Source: Coenobita brevimanus (lineage: Eukaryota > Arthropoda > Malacostraca > Decapoda > Coenobitidae). Taken from it: a DNA stretch of 64,000 nt. Below are positions 31,521-44,300 of the stretch, in pieces. The notes under the pieces were generated by a model. The model saw only the letters and a list, made by a program, of their open reading frames with translations. It was not told the DNA's origin and made no database searches. The translations under genes were made by a program, and so were the position numbers. The DNA is taken from contig CM064690.1 of the NCBI GenBank assembly GCA_032717465.1, positions 29,639,153 to 29,703,152 on the forward strand. The letters are read 5' to 3'. Position 1 is the first letter of the stretch; every line of letters starts with the position of its first letter.

Positions 31521-32329
31521 GTCACAAGTACATAGGAATATTTAATTACGAGCGAGCCAGTGCAGCGAGCGAGGCGATGTTTACGTTCAGCTGAGAAATG
31601 AGCGGCCCGTCACGACCCTGCCCGACCCCAGCGGTTTTCAGAGGCTAATAACTTTTCTACTGTGTGAGATTCCTTCAGCAGGTAGTAGATACATTTAATA
31701 AAGTTTGTTTTTAGCTATATATTTCCCCATGAGACCAAAGAAATCCCTTGGAATCCTAGCTTTCCAAGGGTATGTACTGAGGGCTGCAATTGACACGCTC
31801 CACCATGAAATCGAATGAAAGAAGAATTTCCTGTTGTAACACTATGTTTTCTTGGATAAATATCGGATATTACTCTCATAATTCTACATGAACGTTTTTT
31901 CTATGTTTAGGGGGTGAAATCAGCAAGGGTAATCGTCCCATATCCGGGTTTTATCATTCCATCAATAGCCAAGCGTTTACCGACTCAGTTCGATGACTCA
32001 GCAAGTCGGGAGCAGAGAACTGAACATTGCGCGTGTGATAAATGCTACGGAGTCACGCTATATGCACAGCCAGAGAGAAAACGTGAGAGAAGAAACGCGA
32101 GATAGTAAATATTTTAGCTCATTTATTCTTCTGTTATTGTTCAACTACCTCACCAGAAATGTTGAAAGTCTACACCAAGATGAAATTATGATGATAGAGG
32201 GTATGTACAAACGCTCGCTCGCTCGTCACGTGCCCACAAAGCTCACTTTACTGGTGTATACAAGCACACAGACCAAGCAACTACGCACACACGTACATAC
32301 ATGCATACATTATATACATATACAGACAC

Positions 32330-32330
<1 letters not shown>
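31520..32330. other. Non-repetitive spacer, no gene seen
   Basis: About 800 bp of mixed sequence including a GAGCGAGCCAGTGCAGCGAG word. No open frame has recognisable protein features. Confidence 0.5.
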
Positions 32331-32890
<560 letters not shown>

Positions 32891-33034
32891 ACAGAGAAGA
32901 CACTAAAACACACAGACACACACACACAAGCAAGCACAAAACACACCCACCCACATACATACGCCCCTCACCATTCCATTCGGTTCCTGCAGCGTCCACC
33001 TCAGCAGTAACTTCAACAAACAAGGGATGAGGCT

Positions 33035-33850
33035 GCGGCACACCTAATGTCTGACTTGGCCTATATTTCTGATTGGGGTAGACGTAATCTTGTTGTTTTT
33101 AATACATCAAAAACTCATTTCTCACATCTTTCAACCTGACAAAATTTTCCGCAGGAGTAGCCTGTACTTTTTAACAAAATCCAACTCAATCCTGCATCGT
33201 CTTTACACGTAGCTGGGATTTCATTCTCTTGGGATTTATCTTGGAAAGAACATATTACCTTTCTTGTAAAATCTGCTTCCAGGAGATTAGGCGTGCCAAA
33301 CCGACTCCATGTCTGCTTTACCCCTGCACAGTTGTTGACTTTATTCACAGATTTTAATCGCCCCTGTGTAAAGTACAACTCTCATGTGTGGGGAGGCTCC
33401 CCTCATACAGTTCTTCTCAACAAGTTTGAGCTAAAAGCTTTTCGTCCTATCAGCTCTTCTCGTCTTAGTGGTTCCCTTCAACCTCTGTCTCTTCGCCGCA
33501 CTGTTGCATCTTTATCTCTTTTCTATCGCTTGCATTCCTCCACCCTTGAGGTGGGCGTGTAGCACTCATCCTGCAGCAAACTCTCATCTCTTTTCTGTCC
33601 AACTCTCTAATGCAGGAGTTAACCGTTACTCCCAGTTCTTCATTTATGCAACAGGTCAACTCTGGAACTGTCTTCCTCTGTCTGTATTTCCTACTGCCTA
33701 TGACCTCCAGTCTTTCAAACGCCGTGTGTCCAGGCATCTCGAAATGAACGGATCATGAATTTGGCTCTCTGTTATATTGTTTTTGTTTTTTCTTGGAGGG
33801 AACATTTTGCGGGCACCTCACCTTTGGTTCTTTCTTTCTTGCATAAAAAC
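33035..33850 (+). mobile_element. Non-LTR retrotransposon fragment (3-prime end of the reverse transcriptase ORF), broken
   Basis: Reading across frames, the segment encodes the end of a LINE-type polymerase: DLAYISDWGRRNLVVFNTSK, then PNRLHVCFTPAQLLTLF, RPCVKYNSHVWGGS and LQPLSLRRTVASLSLFYRL. After a frame change near 33540 it continues with RYSQFFIYATGQLWNCLP and YDLQSFKRRVSRHLE, ending at a stop near 33758. These words are typical of jockey-like elements common in decapods. The copy is 5-prime truncated, frameshifted, and has lost a stretch near 33530-33560. The tail GGAGGGAACATTTTGCGG and TGCATAAAAACAC follows, then a (CA)n array. Confidence 0.8.
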
Positions 33851-33949
33851 ACATACACACACAGACGCACACAACAACAACAACAACAGAGACACACTCA
33901 TAAGCAAACAGAAAAGACACCAAAACACACATACACACACAAGCAAGCA

Positions 33950-33950
33950 C

Positions 33951-34021
<71 letters not shown>

Positions 34022-34149
34022 TCCTACCTGAGTCTGAGGTGTGTGTGTGCAGGTGAGAGGGACGATGGAGGGACAATGGTGTTATCTGCTACAACTGAGG
34101 AAGTGAGAGAGGGAAAGAGGGAGTGGGGAGAGAGGGAGGGGAGGGAGAG

Positions 34150-34217
<68 letters not shown>

Positions 34218-34250
34218 GAGGAGATGGAGAGAGACGGAGGGGAGGGAGAG

Positions 34251-34306
<56 letters not shown>

Positions 34307-34367
34307 AGGAGGAGATGGAGAGAGAGAGAGAGAGAGATGGTAGGAGAGGGGGAGAGATGGGTAGGAA

Positions 34368-34407
<40 letters not shown>

Positions 34408-34455
34408 GACATGATTGGAGCTTTCCTGTTCTATTAAGCGCTGTGAAATGTTATA

Positions 34456-34509
<54 letters not shown>

Positions 34510-34629
34510 ATTAATTTTATGGTGACAGCGTGTGAGACTGAATTTGATCAGTTATTTAAAATGTCTTTGTTTTGGTGTCCATCCATCCATCCATCTGTCT
34601 ATCTATCAGTCTATCTGTCTGTCTACCTA

Positions 34630-34667
<38 letters not shown>

Positions 34668-34889
34668 CATCCATCCATCCATCCATCCATCCATTCATCC
34701 ATCCATCCATCCATCCATCCATCCATCCATCTGTCTATCTATCAATCTGTCTATCTGTCTATCTGTCTATCTATCTTCCATCCATCCATCCAATACTTTT
34801 TGTCCCTTTTTGCGTAGGGGACCTGGGCTAGACCACTCATTCCGACATTTAAGGCAAAGGTGACCAGCCTCCCTCGTCCCTGAGTGGCA

Positions 34890-34956
<67 letters not shown>

Positions 34957-34960
34957 GGCT
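33950..34960. repeat. (CA)n, (GA)n, (CT)n, (ATCC)n and (TCTG)n arrays
   Basis: (CA)n 33953-34020, (GA)n with GGAG interruptions 34130-34410, (CT)n 34460-34507, ATCC and CTGT tetranucleotides 34580-34795, and (GA)n 34893-34954. A block around GGAGGAGATGGAGAGAGA is repeated inside the GA region. Confidence 0.9.
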
Positions 34961-35064
34961 AGATAGATAAAATATAAAAAAGACAAAATGATAGACAGAC
35001 GAGGTGATTGAATGTCTGTTGATGTTGGTGAATTCCTTGAGCCATATTAAATGCTAGGACAGAC

Positions 35065-35620
35065 CTCTCTCTCTCTCTCTCTCTCATCTTCTTCTCTCCT
35101 TCCATCTGTCTCTCTCCATTTCTCACCTATCTCTCCCCTTTCCCAACCCCCTCTCTCATCTCCTTCTACCTCTCCATTCAAATCTCTTCCAGTCTTCCCC
35201 CTCCTCTCCCCCCTCCCTCCCCCTCCTATCACATTCTAACACACGTCTCTTGGTGCTATCTCTCCCCCCCTCCCCCTCCCCTCCCCTTCCTTCTCTCCCT
35301 TCCCCTTCCCTCCGTCTTCCCCCCCTTCCTTCTCTCCCTTCCCCTTCCCTCCGTCTTCCCCCCCCTTCCTTCTCTCCCTTCCCCCTCCCTCCGCCCTCCC
35401 CCCTACCGTCCCTACCCACATTCATCCATTATCATCCCCCACCCCCTTCCACCCTATCCCCCTCCTTCTACCCCACTCTTCCTCTCATCTCCCCTCTCCC
35501 CCATCTCTCCCACCTCCCCCACCTGCTCCTCTCCCTGACCCAGATTTTCTCCCCCTTATATATTCCTTCTCCCCACTCCCCCCACACCCTCCCCCTCCTC
35601 CCCACCAATATAAATAGAAA
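35065..35620. repeat. Polypyrimidine tract
   Basis: About 550 bp rich in CCCTCC, TCTCCC and CTTCCC. Three copies of a unit of about 41 bp containing CCCCTTCCTTCTCTCCCTTC lie at 35280-35395. Confidence 0.85.
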
Positions 35621-35674
35621 GAAAAATATATATATACTTTATTACCTCAGCATGTAGAGCAAGATACTAACTGA

Positions 35675-35757
35675 AACACACAGACACAGACACACAGACA
35701 CACAGACACACACGCACACGCGCACGCGCACGCACACGCACACGCACACGCACACGC

Positions 35758-35800
<43 letters not shown>

Positions 35801-36215
35801 TGATGCCGCATACGGGTTCTTGCCTGGGGGTGTGAGGGCCTTACGTGGACATGAAGGTGGCAGTGTTGCGTCAGGGGCTCAGCAGAGGTTATGGAGGCCG
35901 CCAGAGATGCATGAATGAGTTGGAATGGGTTAGATATGTACGAACGAAGGCCGGCGTACAGTACATACATGCACGCACACGTACGCACACATGCACGCAC
36001 ACATGCACGCACACGCGCACACACGCACAAGCACACACACGCACACGCACACACGCACACGCACACAGACACGCGTACACACACAAGCGCGCACACAGAC
36101 ACGCGTACACACACAAGCGCGCGCACACACACAAGCATACAAGCGCGCACACACACACGCACACACGTGCTCACACGCACAGGCGCGCTCTCACGCACAC
36201 ACGCATACAGACCCC
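35675..36215. repeat. (CA)n with dense CG steps
   Basis: Two arrays (35675-35797 and 35970-36200) mix CACA with CGCACG and CGCGCA words, an alternating purine-pyrimidine sequence. Between them, 35798-35965 is ordinary sequence. Confidence 0.85.
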
Positions 36216-36409
36216 CCCACCAGTCCCCCCCCAACACTCTCCTCCCGCACACACACACAACCCCCCCCCCACAGAAAATCCCACTTAAAATGTCTGCTTT
36301 ATAAAACCCAAAATCATGAGTGCGTGTGCGTGTGCGTGTGCGTGTAGGATGGACACTATGATAAGACGAATAAACTAACTATCCGGTACAGTGACCTCGT
36401 GTTGGAGCG

Positions 36410-36560
36410 TTTGCTGGAGAGAGGGGGAGAGTGAAAGGGGAGAGGGAGAGGGAAGGGAGAGAGAGAGAGAGAGAAAGGAGAGAGGGAAGGGAGAGAGGGA
36501 AAGGAGAGAGGGAAGGGAGAGAGAGGGAAAGAGGAGAGAGAGGAAGGAAGAGTGAGAGAG
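36410..36560. repeat. Polypurine GGGAGAGAG array
   Basis: GGGAGAGAGGGAAAGGAGAG-type purine repeats lie just beyond the 3-prime end of the LINE remnant on the minus strand. Confidence 0.8.
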
Positions 36561-36589
36561 AGGAATGAATGAATGAGAAAAGCCAGCAA

Positions 36590-36915
36590 CAAGCTTAAAG
36601 AGGCTAGGTGGCACTAATGTAGGAAAGAAGGATGGACACTTATATTAGATGCAAAATACGCCGCAGCAGAAAGGAAAGCAATAATATTAAAAAAAAGAGA
36701 AAGTAGAAGAGACGCCAAGGAAATCAGTAAGCAACGAGGGGCGGGGTGACAAAGAGAGGAAGGGGAAAGCAGAGCGACGGAGGTGAAGTAGGAAGGGGTT
36801 AGTCGAGAAGAAGGTGTTGGATAGTCAAGGGGCAGTTACAGCGTGAGCAAAGTGGCAAGGGGTCACCACGCATTAAGTGACCCAAGATGAGGCGAGTGTG
36901 GCCCAAAAAAGAAGG
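36590..36915 (-). mobile_element. Non-LTR retrotransposon 3-prime remnant, minus strand
   Basis: The minus strand at 36800-36915 reads LGHTRLILGHLMRGDPLPLC, then SRCNCPLTIQHLLLD. This is the conserved stretch that follows the RNase H region in jockey- and R1-type elements, with the HTRL and C-x2-C features. Downstream sequence down to 36590 is pyrimidine-rich 3-prime tail with stops. No intact frame remains. Confidence 0.7.
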
Positions 36916-38320
36916 TAGGAAGGAAAGAAGACAGCACGGAAAAGAAGACAGGACGGAAAAGAATACAGGAAGGCAGGAAGTAAGGAAAAGAAGACAGGAA
37001 GTAAGGAAAGATAAGAACGAATTAATGAAGTTTGGAACATTAACATTCAGACATATATGCATCTGGAATTATTGGAGACGAGACACCCCATACGCCGAGG
37101 GGAACAAAAAAAAAAAAAAAAAACCGTATACCCATTTCTTTATCATTCTGTACCATTACCATCGAAATTCTGTATTCTCAAGGACTCAGGGTACAATGCA
37201 TCTCCACCTCAACATTGTACAGGTATTTCCACGCCATTATCCCAACACAACGTACTTTATAGGGGCCCGAAAGTGCCCATTAGCGAGGTAGAACACTTGA
37301 TAAGGATAATTTACACTTCCACGTCTTGGAGTTTATCAGTGCAAATATACTTTAAAAATAGCCACTAAGTACTTATAAAAACATTGGAATCTGCAGTACT
37401 TAGTTTTTAGAGATAGGAAGTAAAATAAACACTAAAAAATATTCTTTTGTGTACATGTTACACGTCTTTAATAAGTTCATCAGTAATATTCCTCGTAAAA
37501 ACAAGAAAAAAAATTGGTAGTCACTTAGTACTTACAAAAACATTGAGATCAGAGCTAAAATATTAAAACTAAAATCATTCTTTTGTTTACAAGCTACACT
37601 TCTTCAGGCTGTAGTCACTTAGTACTTATAAAACCCTGAGATCTGTATTAATGCTACACAATTGATAGTCACTTAGTACTTATAAAATCCCTGAGATTTA
37701 TATAATGCTACAAAACAGTCACTTAGTACTTAAAAAAACACTTAGATCTATATTAATGCTACGAAATTGGTAGTCACTTATAAAAACACATCTATATTAA
37801 TACTACATAACAGGTAGTCACACTCTACTTATAAAAACGCTGAGATCTGAAGTAAAATATTAAAACTCAAATCATAAGATTGAAAATAGCGTTCCACTTA
37901 CATATGTCACATTCGTTAACCACTACAGAGCTTTCGAAACGAGATTGGCGCCGCAAGAGTACGTGTTTAAAAAAATTAGTGGCAGGAAAACTAATAATTT
38001 GTGCTTTACCCTAAATGAAACTGGCGTGAAAAATATATCTAAAAAGTGACCATACATTAACTCTTGTATAAGCTAAAAAGAACTTAAAATTGGCGCCAAA
38101 AATTCGAACGTAAAATATGGTGACGCTAAAATCTTGTGTCGTGTCAGAAGAAGAACGGCATCAAAAATACTAATATACATAGTGACAATAACGTAGATTT
38201 GTGTTGTCACGTAGTGCTGGTTCGGCGGTCAGTTTTTTTCTTTTAATTCTGTAGCCGAACTGTCAGCCTGATCAATGTGCACGCTGAGCCGAAGTGACAA
38301 ATCTCGAAATCTCCAACAGC
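36916..38320. repeat. AT-rich spacer with a TAGTCACTTAGTACTTATAA minisatellite
   Basis: About eight degenerate copies of a unit of roughly 55-75 bp containing AGTCACTTAGTACTTATAAA and GAGATCTATATTAATGCTAC cover 37365-37830. The sequence from 37860 to 38320, with several GGCGCCAAAAAT-like words, lies past the 3-prime end of the coiled-coil gene. I see no clear poly(A) signal. Confidence 0.65.
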
Positions 38321-38323
38321 ATC

Positions 38324-41300
38324 TTAGAATTCGAAGATAAAGAGGAAGTACACTCCTGAAAGAAAAAGAAAAAAAATAATACATTGCAGTTGCAGTTGGC
38401 TGGGCATGAAGGTGGAAGTTGTTATTGATGATGTACAGAAATAGAATTGTGTGTTCTGATGCAGCTGTACTGGTATACGAGAGGTTATAATACTGAGGTG
38501 CAATGATTTACTCGCTCCAACCACACCCCCACCACCACGCGACCCCCTACCACCACCACACGACCCCTGGACACCCTTACCATAGACAAAGGCGGCAAAT
38601 ACGACAATGAATATCATGGCAGCGACAAAGTAGCGCCTGGTCCGTCTGGAGTAGTAATAGAAGGCGGCCAGGCCAGGGTGGCGACTCACTTCCTCCGCCT
38701 CAGCACGTTTCTCAAAGACGGTGGGGCTGGAAGAGAAGGAGATTGGATAAGTGGATAGGCGGATAAGTGGATGGATAAGTGGATGGATGGATGGATAAGT
38801 AGATGGATAAATAAGTGGATAAGTGAATGGATAAGTGAATGGATAAATAAGTGAGTAAATAAGTGGATAAATAAGAGGATAAATAAGTGGATGAGTGGAT
38901 GATCCGTAAATACATATAATAAATTTAACAAGTAGATAATCTAGATAATTTAAAAGAAGTCGTTAAATATTTATCATGACCAATAAAATACGAAAAGGAT
39001 ACTTAGACGAAAAGTGTAGAACAAACAGGCAAGGAAGAGGTGTTACGAAAATATTCATCCATAATAAGACAAAGCTACTTACAGTTTCGGCGGCCAGAAT
39101 TTCTTCCTCTCCTTTTCTTTCTGGACCAGGAGCCGATATTCGTCAAAGTGCCGAGATCTCTTAGCCCTCTCCCGCCGACCCGGGGCCTTCGGCACGGGGG
39201 TGCTGATGCTGGGGGAAGGGGGAGGAATATTCAGCTTTAATTAGAGGAAGCCTGGTGTTCTAGTGGGTTAGGGTGCTTCAACAGTGCCATTCAGGGTAGA
39301 GCGACTGGTCACTCAAACGTCGCTATTAAGTAGAAGCCACAAACCCCTGACGCCCATGATAAAACAAAGGATACTGTTATAGAGGAAAGACAGGGAAATT
39401 CAAAACATCACAAATATGCTTAAATTCAGCGGATGTCAGTGTTTTTGCTAGAATATTCACAAAATTAACTAGCTTTTTATTATTATTATTTTTTTTAAGG
39501 TGCTGCGGAATTTTCAAACACACGTAGAACAGTCCTTACCTCTCAGAATGCTGGCGTCCGTTGCTGCCATTCTCCCTCTGTCGCACTCCCTGGTCGTCAT
39601 CCCGCGAACTACCACGACGCCAGGTGAAGTGCCGGAGACTCTCTCTGAGGCGGCGTATGGGGGGTGGGGAGCTCTGGGGGCGGTAGTGAAGCGGGCTCTC
39701 TTCCACGGAGCTCCAGCTGTCTCTACGCTGACGGCTCGTCATCTGATTCCTCTCCTTTTCCGCGACACCTTTCAGTCTTCGCGCCTCCTTCTCAGTTCTC
39801 TTTGCGAGGCGCCTGAGATATCTAGTTCTCGCCCTTGTCTTCGTGGCTAGAGCTTTCAGTCCCATAATTTCCTGCCTGGATTTCTTGCACATGAGCTCCA
39901 GGGTCATGGTGTCCATTACAGAAATCTCCACCATGTCTTTCAGCTTCGTGTGCATCAGCTCGGCCTCCTCGGTGCGCGTTTGGAGGTTGTGAAATTCGGC
40001 TTGGAGGTTTACCACTTGGCGTCTCCGTCTTCGCACCCTGTCAGTCGATACTACGTTTATAAATTCCACAGTCTGATGTGAAAAATCATGAGGAGGAAGT
40101 ATGGAAGTTTTAGGAGTGGAAGTTATGTTCGTAGGAGCTTGCTGGGAAGTTTGTGGCGCGGATGTTATGTCAGTAGGAGCGTTCTGGGAAGGTTGCCGAG
40201 CTGAAGTTGGCTGGGTTTCGTCTGTCCTGCAAAGTTGGAGGGTTTGGGTATCCGCACGGAACACCGCATTTGGAGGGCGGGCGTTCAAGTTTGCTCTCGG
40301 TTCCTCAAACAGTCTGTCACTTATGCCGATGTCGGATCCACGTAGCTGTATGTCCTCGTTCTGGCTTGTATTGTTGTTTTGCCCGAGTCTAAATCTCACG
40401 GAGCGTTGCACAGGACCCCTCTTCCAGCTAGGCTCATACTCCCCCTCGAACAGCTGCTCCTCCATCACATCACTGTCGTACTCGAAGGGGTCAGGAGGAT
40501 TTAGTTCCGGCTCTGAATAATCGTCGGTACTATCCACGCAGGTCTCTATGTCGTCCCAGTCGCTCTGGTTTGAGGGGCTGAGTGACTTGCTTAGATTTAT
40601 TTCATTCTGCCTCGATGTTTCCTTGTCGCTCTGCCTCGATGCTTCCCGATCCCCGCGCCAACCCATTTCGCGGCGGGATGCTGGGGAGAGGTGGATCATC
40701 TCGGTCCAATTTTCCGTCTCCCAGTCCTGCTCGTCCTCCGGGCCCTGGAAGATCTCTGACGCTAGTAAGAGGTTTTCCATAAATGTTCCAGGTGGCTCTG
40801 TCTCTGGCTGGACCGGCTGGACCGTTTGCACAGTCAAAGGTCCAAGAGAAGGTTCAGTCGTAGGTCCGGCCGGTTCATGTCTCTCAACTTCCTCTTTGTG
40901 TACCTTTGCTCCGCGTCTTGTTTTGGGTCGGACGGATCGACCTGTATACTCAGCCGAAGTTCCAGCTGTTCTGTCATCGTACTGGTGAACTTCAACTTGA
41001 ACTTCCTGTAGCTTGGAGGCGGGGAAGTTCTTCAGGGTGTGTTCACGTTCTTGGGGCCTTTGCCTCTGGGGAGACGAGTGGCGCTGTCTTTGAACATCCA
41101 CATCAGACATCCTCGCCTCGTCTACCACAGTCCCTTCATCCTCATCTTTAAATTTCTTAACATCTCTCACTCGCACAGAAGCATCCTCCAACCTTTCTTC
41201 CTTAATCTCTTCCTCTCCCTTCTCTTCTTCCTTCATCTCTTCCTCTCCCTTCTCTTCTTCCTTCATCTCTTCCTCTCCCTTCTCTTCTTCCTTCATCTCT

Positions 41301-44300
41301 TCCTCTCCCTTCTCTTCTTCCTTCATCTCTTCCTCTCCCTTCTCTTCTTCCTTCATCTCTTCCTCTCCCTTCTCTTCTTCCTTCATCTCTTCCTCTCCCT
41401 TCTCTTCTTCCTTCATCTCTTCCTCTCCCTTCTCTTCTTCCTTCATCTCTTCCTCTCCCTTCTCTTCTTCCTTCATCTCTTCCTCTCCCTTCTCTTCTTC
41501 CTTCATCTCTTCCTCTCCCTTCTCTTCTTCCTTCATCTCTTCCTCTCCCTTCTCTTCTTCCTTCATCTCTTCCTCTCCCTTCTCTTCTTCCTTCATCTCT
41601 TCCTCTCCCTTCTCTTCTTCCTTCATCTCTTCCTCTCCCTTCTCTTCTTCCTTCATCTCTTCCTCTCCCTTCTCTTCTTCCTTCATCTCTTCCTCTCCCT
41701 TCTCTTCTTCCTTCATCTCTTCCTCTCCCTTCTCTTCTTCCTTCATCTCTTCCTCTCCCTTCTCTTCTTCCTTCATCTCTTCCTCTCCCTTCTTTTCTTC
41801 CTTCATCTTTTCCTCTCCCTTCTCTTCTTCCTTCATCTCTTCCTCTACAATCTCTCCTTCCTTCATCTCTTCCTCTACCATCTCTCCTTCCTTAATCTCT
41901 TCCTCTTGCTTTGGGCTCTGTGATTCTCCTCTCTCAGCACCTTCAGACATCATCCTCTCCTCCTCCAAAACCTCATCACCTCCAACCCCAGGCCTCTCCA
42001 AAACACGCTCCTCCAAACTTCCCGAGGTGGTGTCGAACTTGTGAACTTTGACCTTCACTAATTGTATCTTGGGGATGGCAATGTTCATCAAAGTAAATTC
42101 GTCTTCTTTGATGGTGTGCTTCAGGGGAGATATCTGGCCTTCGGGGGGAGACGGGTGACCTTCGGGGGGAGATGGGTGACCTTCGGGGGGAGATGGGCTC
42201 CTCTCTTTTTGCACATCACTTTCGAACAGCCTCGCTAGATATGCAAAAGTCTCCTCGTCTTCATCACTAAGCTTCTCAGGACCTTCCATTTGGTCAGAGT
42301 CTTCCTCCAACTTCCCTTCTGCCTCCTCCTCTTCTTTCTCCTCTTCTTTCTCTCTTTCTTTCTCCTCCTCCTCCTCTTCTTCCGGTACCCCCTCCTCCTC
42401 CTCCATCTCTTCCTCCTGGTTTTCGCGAGGCAATTCACTTCTCAAATTACCCAAACCAAATTGTCCCACCAGGTCCGCCAAGCCCGCCAAAGTCTCCTCA
42501 GTCCTCTCTCTAAATCTCTCCCCATCTCTCCTTAGTCGGGCCGCATCATCCACCAGTCTCTCCACACCTCCCTCTACCTCCCCCACCCCTCCCTGCAGCC
42601 TCCATATTCCCCGATGGAGCGTGGCAATACTTCCCTCCATTTCCAGCACTCTCCCCTCCAGTTCGGACAGATTTCCCTCAAACACATCCATGCTTCTGTT
42701 GACCTCGTCCAGTCGTCTGTCCTCCTCCTCTAAGGCTTCTATGTATTCATCAAAGGCTTTTCTGTCCCTCTCTAATTTCTCCATCTCTCTCTGGACATCC
42801 ACTCCCTCTCCTACTGTGTCTGCCCCCTCCCCTCCTGTCTCTACCGCCTCTCCTGCAGGTAATATTTCTCCTGCTTCTAACATCTTTCTCTCTGTCTCTC
42901 CTTTCCCTCCTCCTGTCTCTAACTTCTCTGGTGGCTCTAACTCCTCCCTTCCTGTCTCCAGCCCCTCCTCCCCCTCTGTCTCTAGCCCCTCCCTCTCTGT
43001 CTCTAGCCCCTCCCTCTCTGTCTCTAGCCCCTCCCTCTCTGTCTCTAGCCCCTCCCTCTCTGTCTCTAGCCCCTCCCTCTCTGTCTCTAGCCCCTCCCTC
43101 TCTGTCTCTAGCCCCTCCCTCTCTGTCTCTAGCCCCTCCCTCTCTGTCTCTAGCCCCTCCCTCTCTGTCTCTAGCCCCTCCCTCTCTGTCTCTAGCCCCT
43201 CCCTCTCTGTCTCTAGCCCCTCCCTCTCTGTCTCTAGCCCCTCCCTCTCTGTCTCTAGCCCCTCCCTCTCTGTCTCTAGCCCCTCCCTCTCTGTCTCTAG
43301 CCCCTCCCTCTCTGTCTCTAGCCCCTCCCTCTCTGTCTCTAGCCCCTCCCTCTCTGTCTCTAGCCCCTCTCTCTCTGTCTCTAGCCCCTCTCTCTCTGTC
43401 TCTAGCCCCTCCCCTTCTCTCTCTAGCCTCTCCCTTTCTGTCTCTAGCCCCTCTCTCTCTGTCTCTAGCCCCTCCCCATCTGTTTCTAGCCCCTCCCCAT
43501 CCGTCTCCGATATATCTTCTATCTCTAATCTCTCGTTCAATTCTACCCTCAAAGTTTCACTAAATTCTGCATCCATCCTCTCGCTAAATTCAGCATCCAG
43601 TCTTTCAATCTCCGCATCCAAACTCTCCCTGAATTTTGCAAACAGTTTCCCTTTGCCGTCATCTAATTTCTCATCTCCCGCGTCTCCAAAATCCATCCCT
43701 GAGCGAGTTCTCCTACCGCTGTCGCCGAAGACACCACCCGCCCGCGAAGTCTCCAAACGGGGACGCAGAGGCTGTGTTGACGATGGCGTGGCGGGAAAAC
43801 TCAAAGTCGGTTTCGTCTCGGCTGTTTCCTCCAGGTTTGAGAGGTCTGGGAGGGACTTTCCAACCCTGACCTCTCTGGATTCGATGTCTACGAGGAACTG
43901 TCTGTATTTCTCCTCCTGCGGCGACCATAACCGCGCCCTTGTGACGCTGAAATAAACAAACTTAAATTATACGTCGATTCGGCTACTTCCTTCAATTTTG
44001 AAAAGCCTTGGATGGCCTTTTAAAACTTTATCTTCCTAATTTCTACACTCAGGAGATATAGATAATTTTTTTTATTGTTACTAGGGCTATTTTTGAACTC
44101 TTGAGAACTTTGAATAGTGTGTAGCCAAAGAAAATGCAGCAGTGACTCAAGATCATTAGATAGTACAGTTTATTTAGCATTCAAGATCCTAGGATCGTGG
44201 GATTGATAAAAAAAAAATGGCGTTATTACAATACTTTAGCTCATGAAAAGTTTATGTTGGAAAATTGAATATAATGAAGGGAAAACAGATGAAGAAAATC

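Noticed and set aside
35647..36350. Cys/Val-rich and His/Thr-rich open frames
   Set aside because: Translation of (CA)n/(GT)n microsatellites in several frames.
38324..38355. KASH-domain (nesprin) identity for the coiled-coil protein
   Set aside because: The C terminus FIFEF lacks the proline-rich end and lumenal tail typical of KASH domains.
41039..41923. 294-codon plus-strand open frame (Phe/Leu-rich)
   Set aside because: Antisense reading of the 30-bp coding minisatellite; no independent gene evidence.
42621..43955. 444-codon plus-strand open frame (Ser/Pro-rich)
   Set aside because: It is the antisense shadow of the heptad array in the large exon of the coiled-coil gene, and the minus-strand exon closes perfectly with its neighbours.
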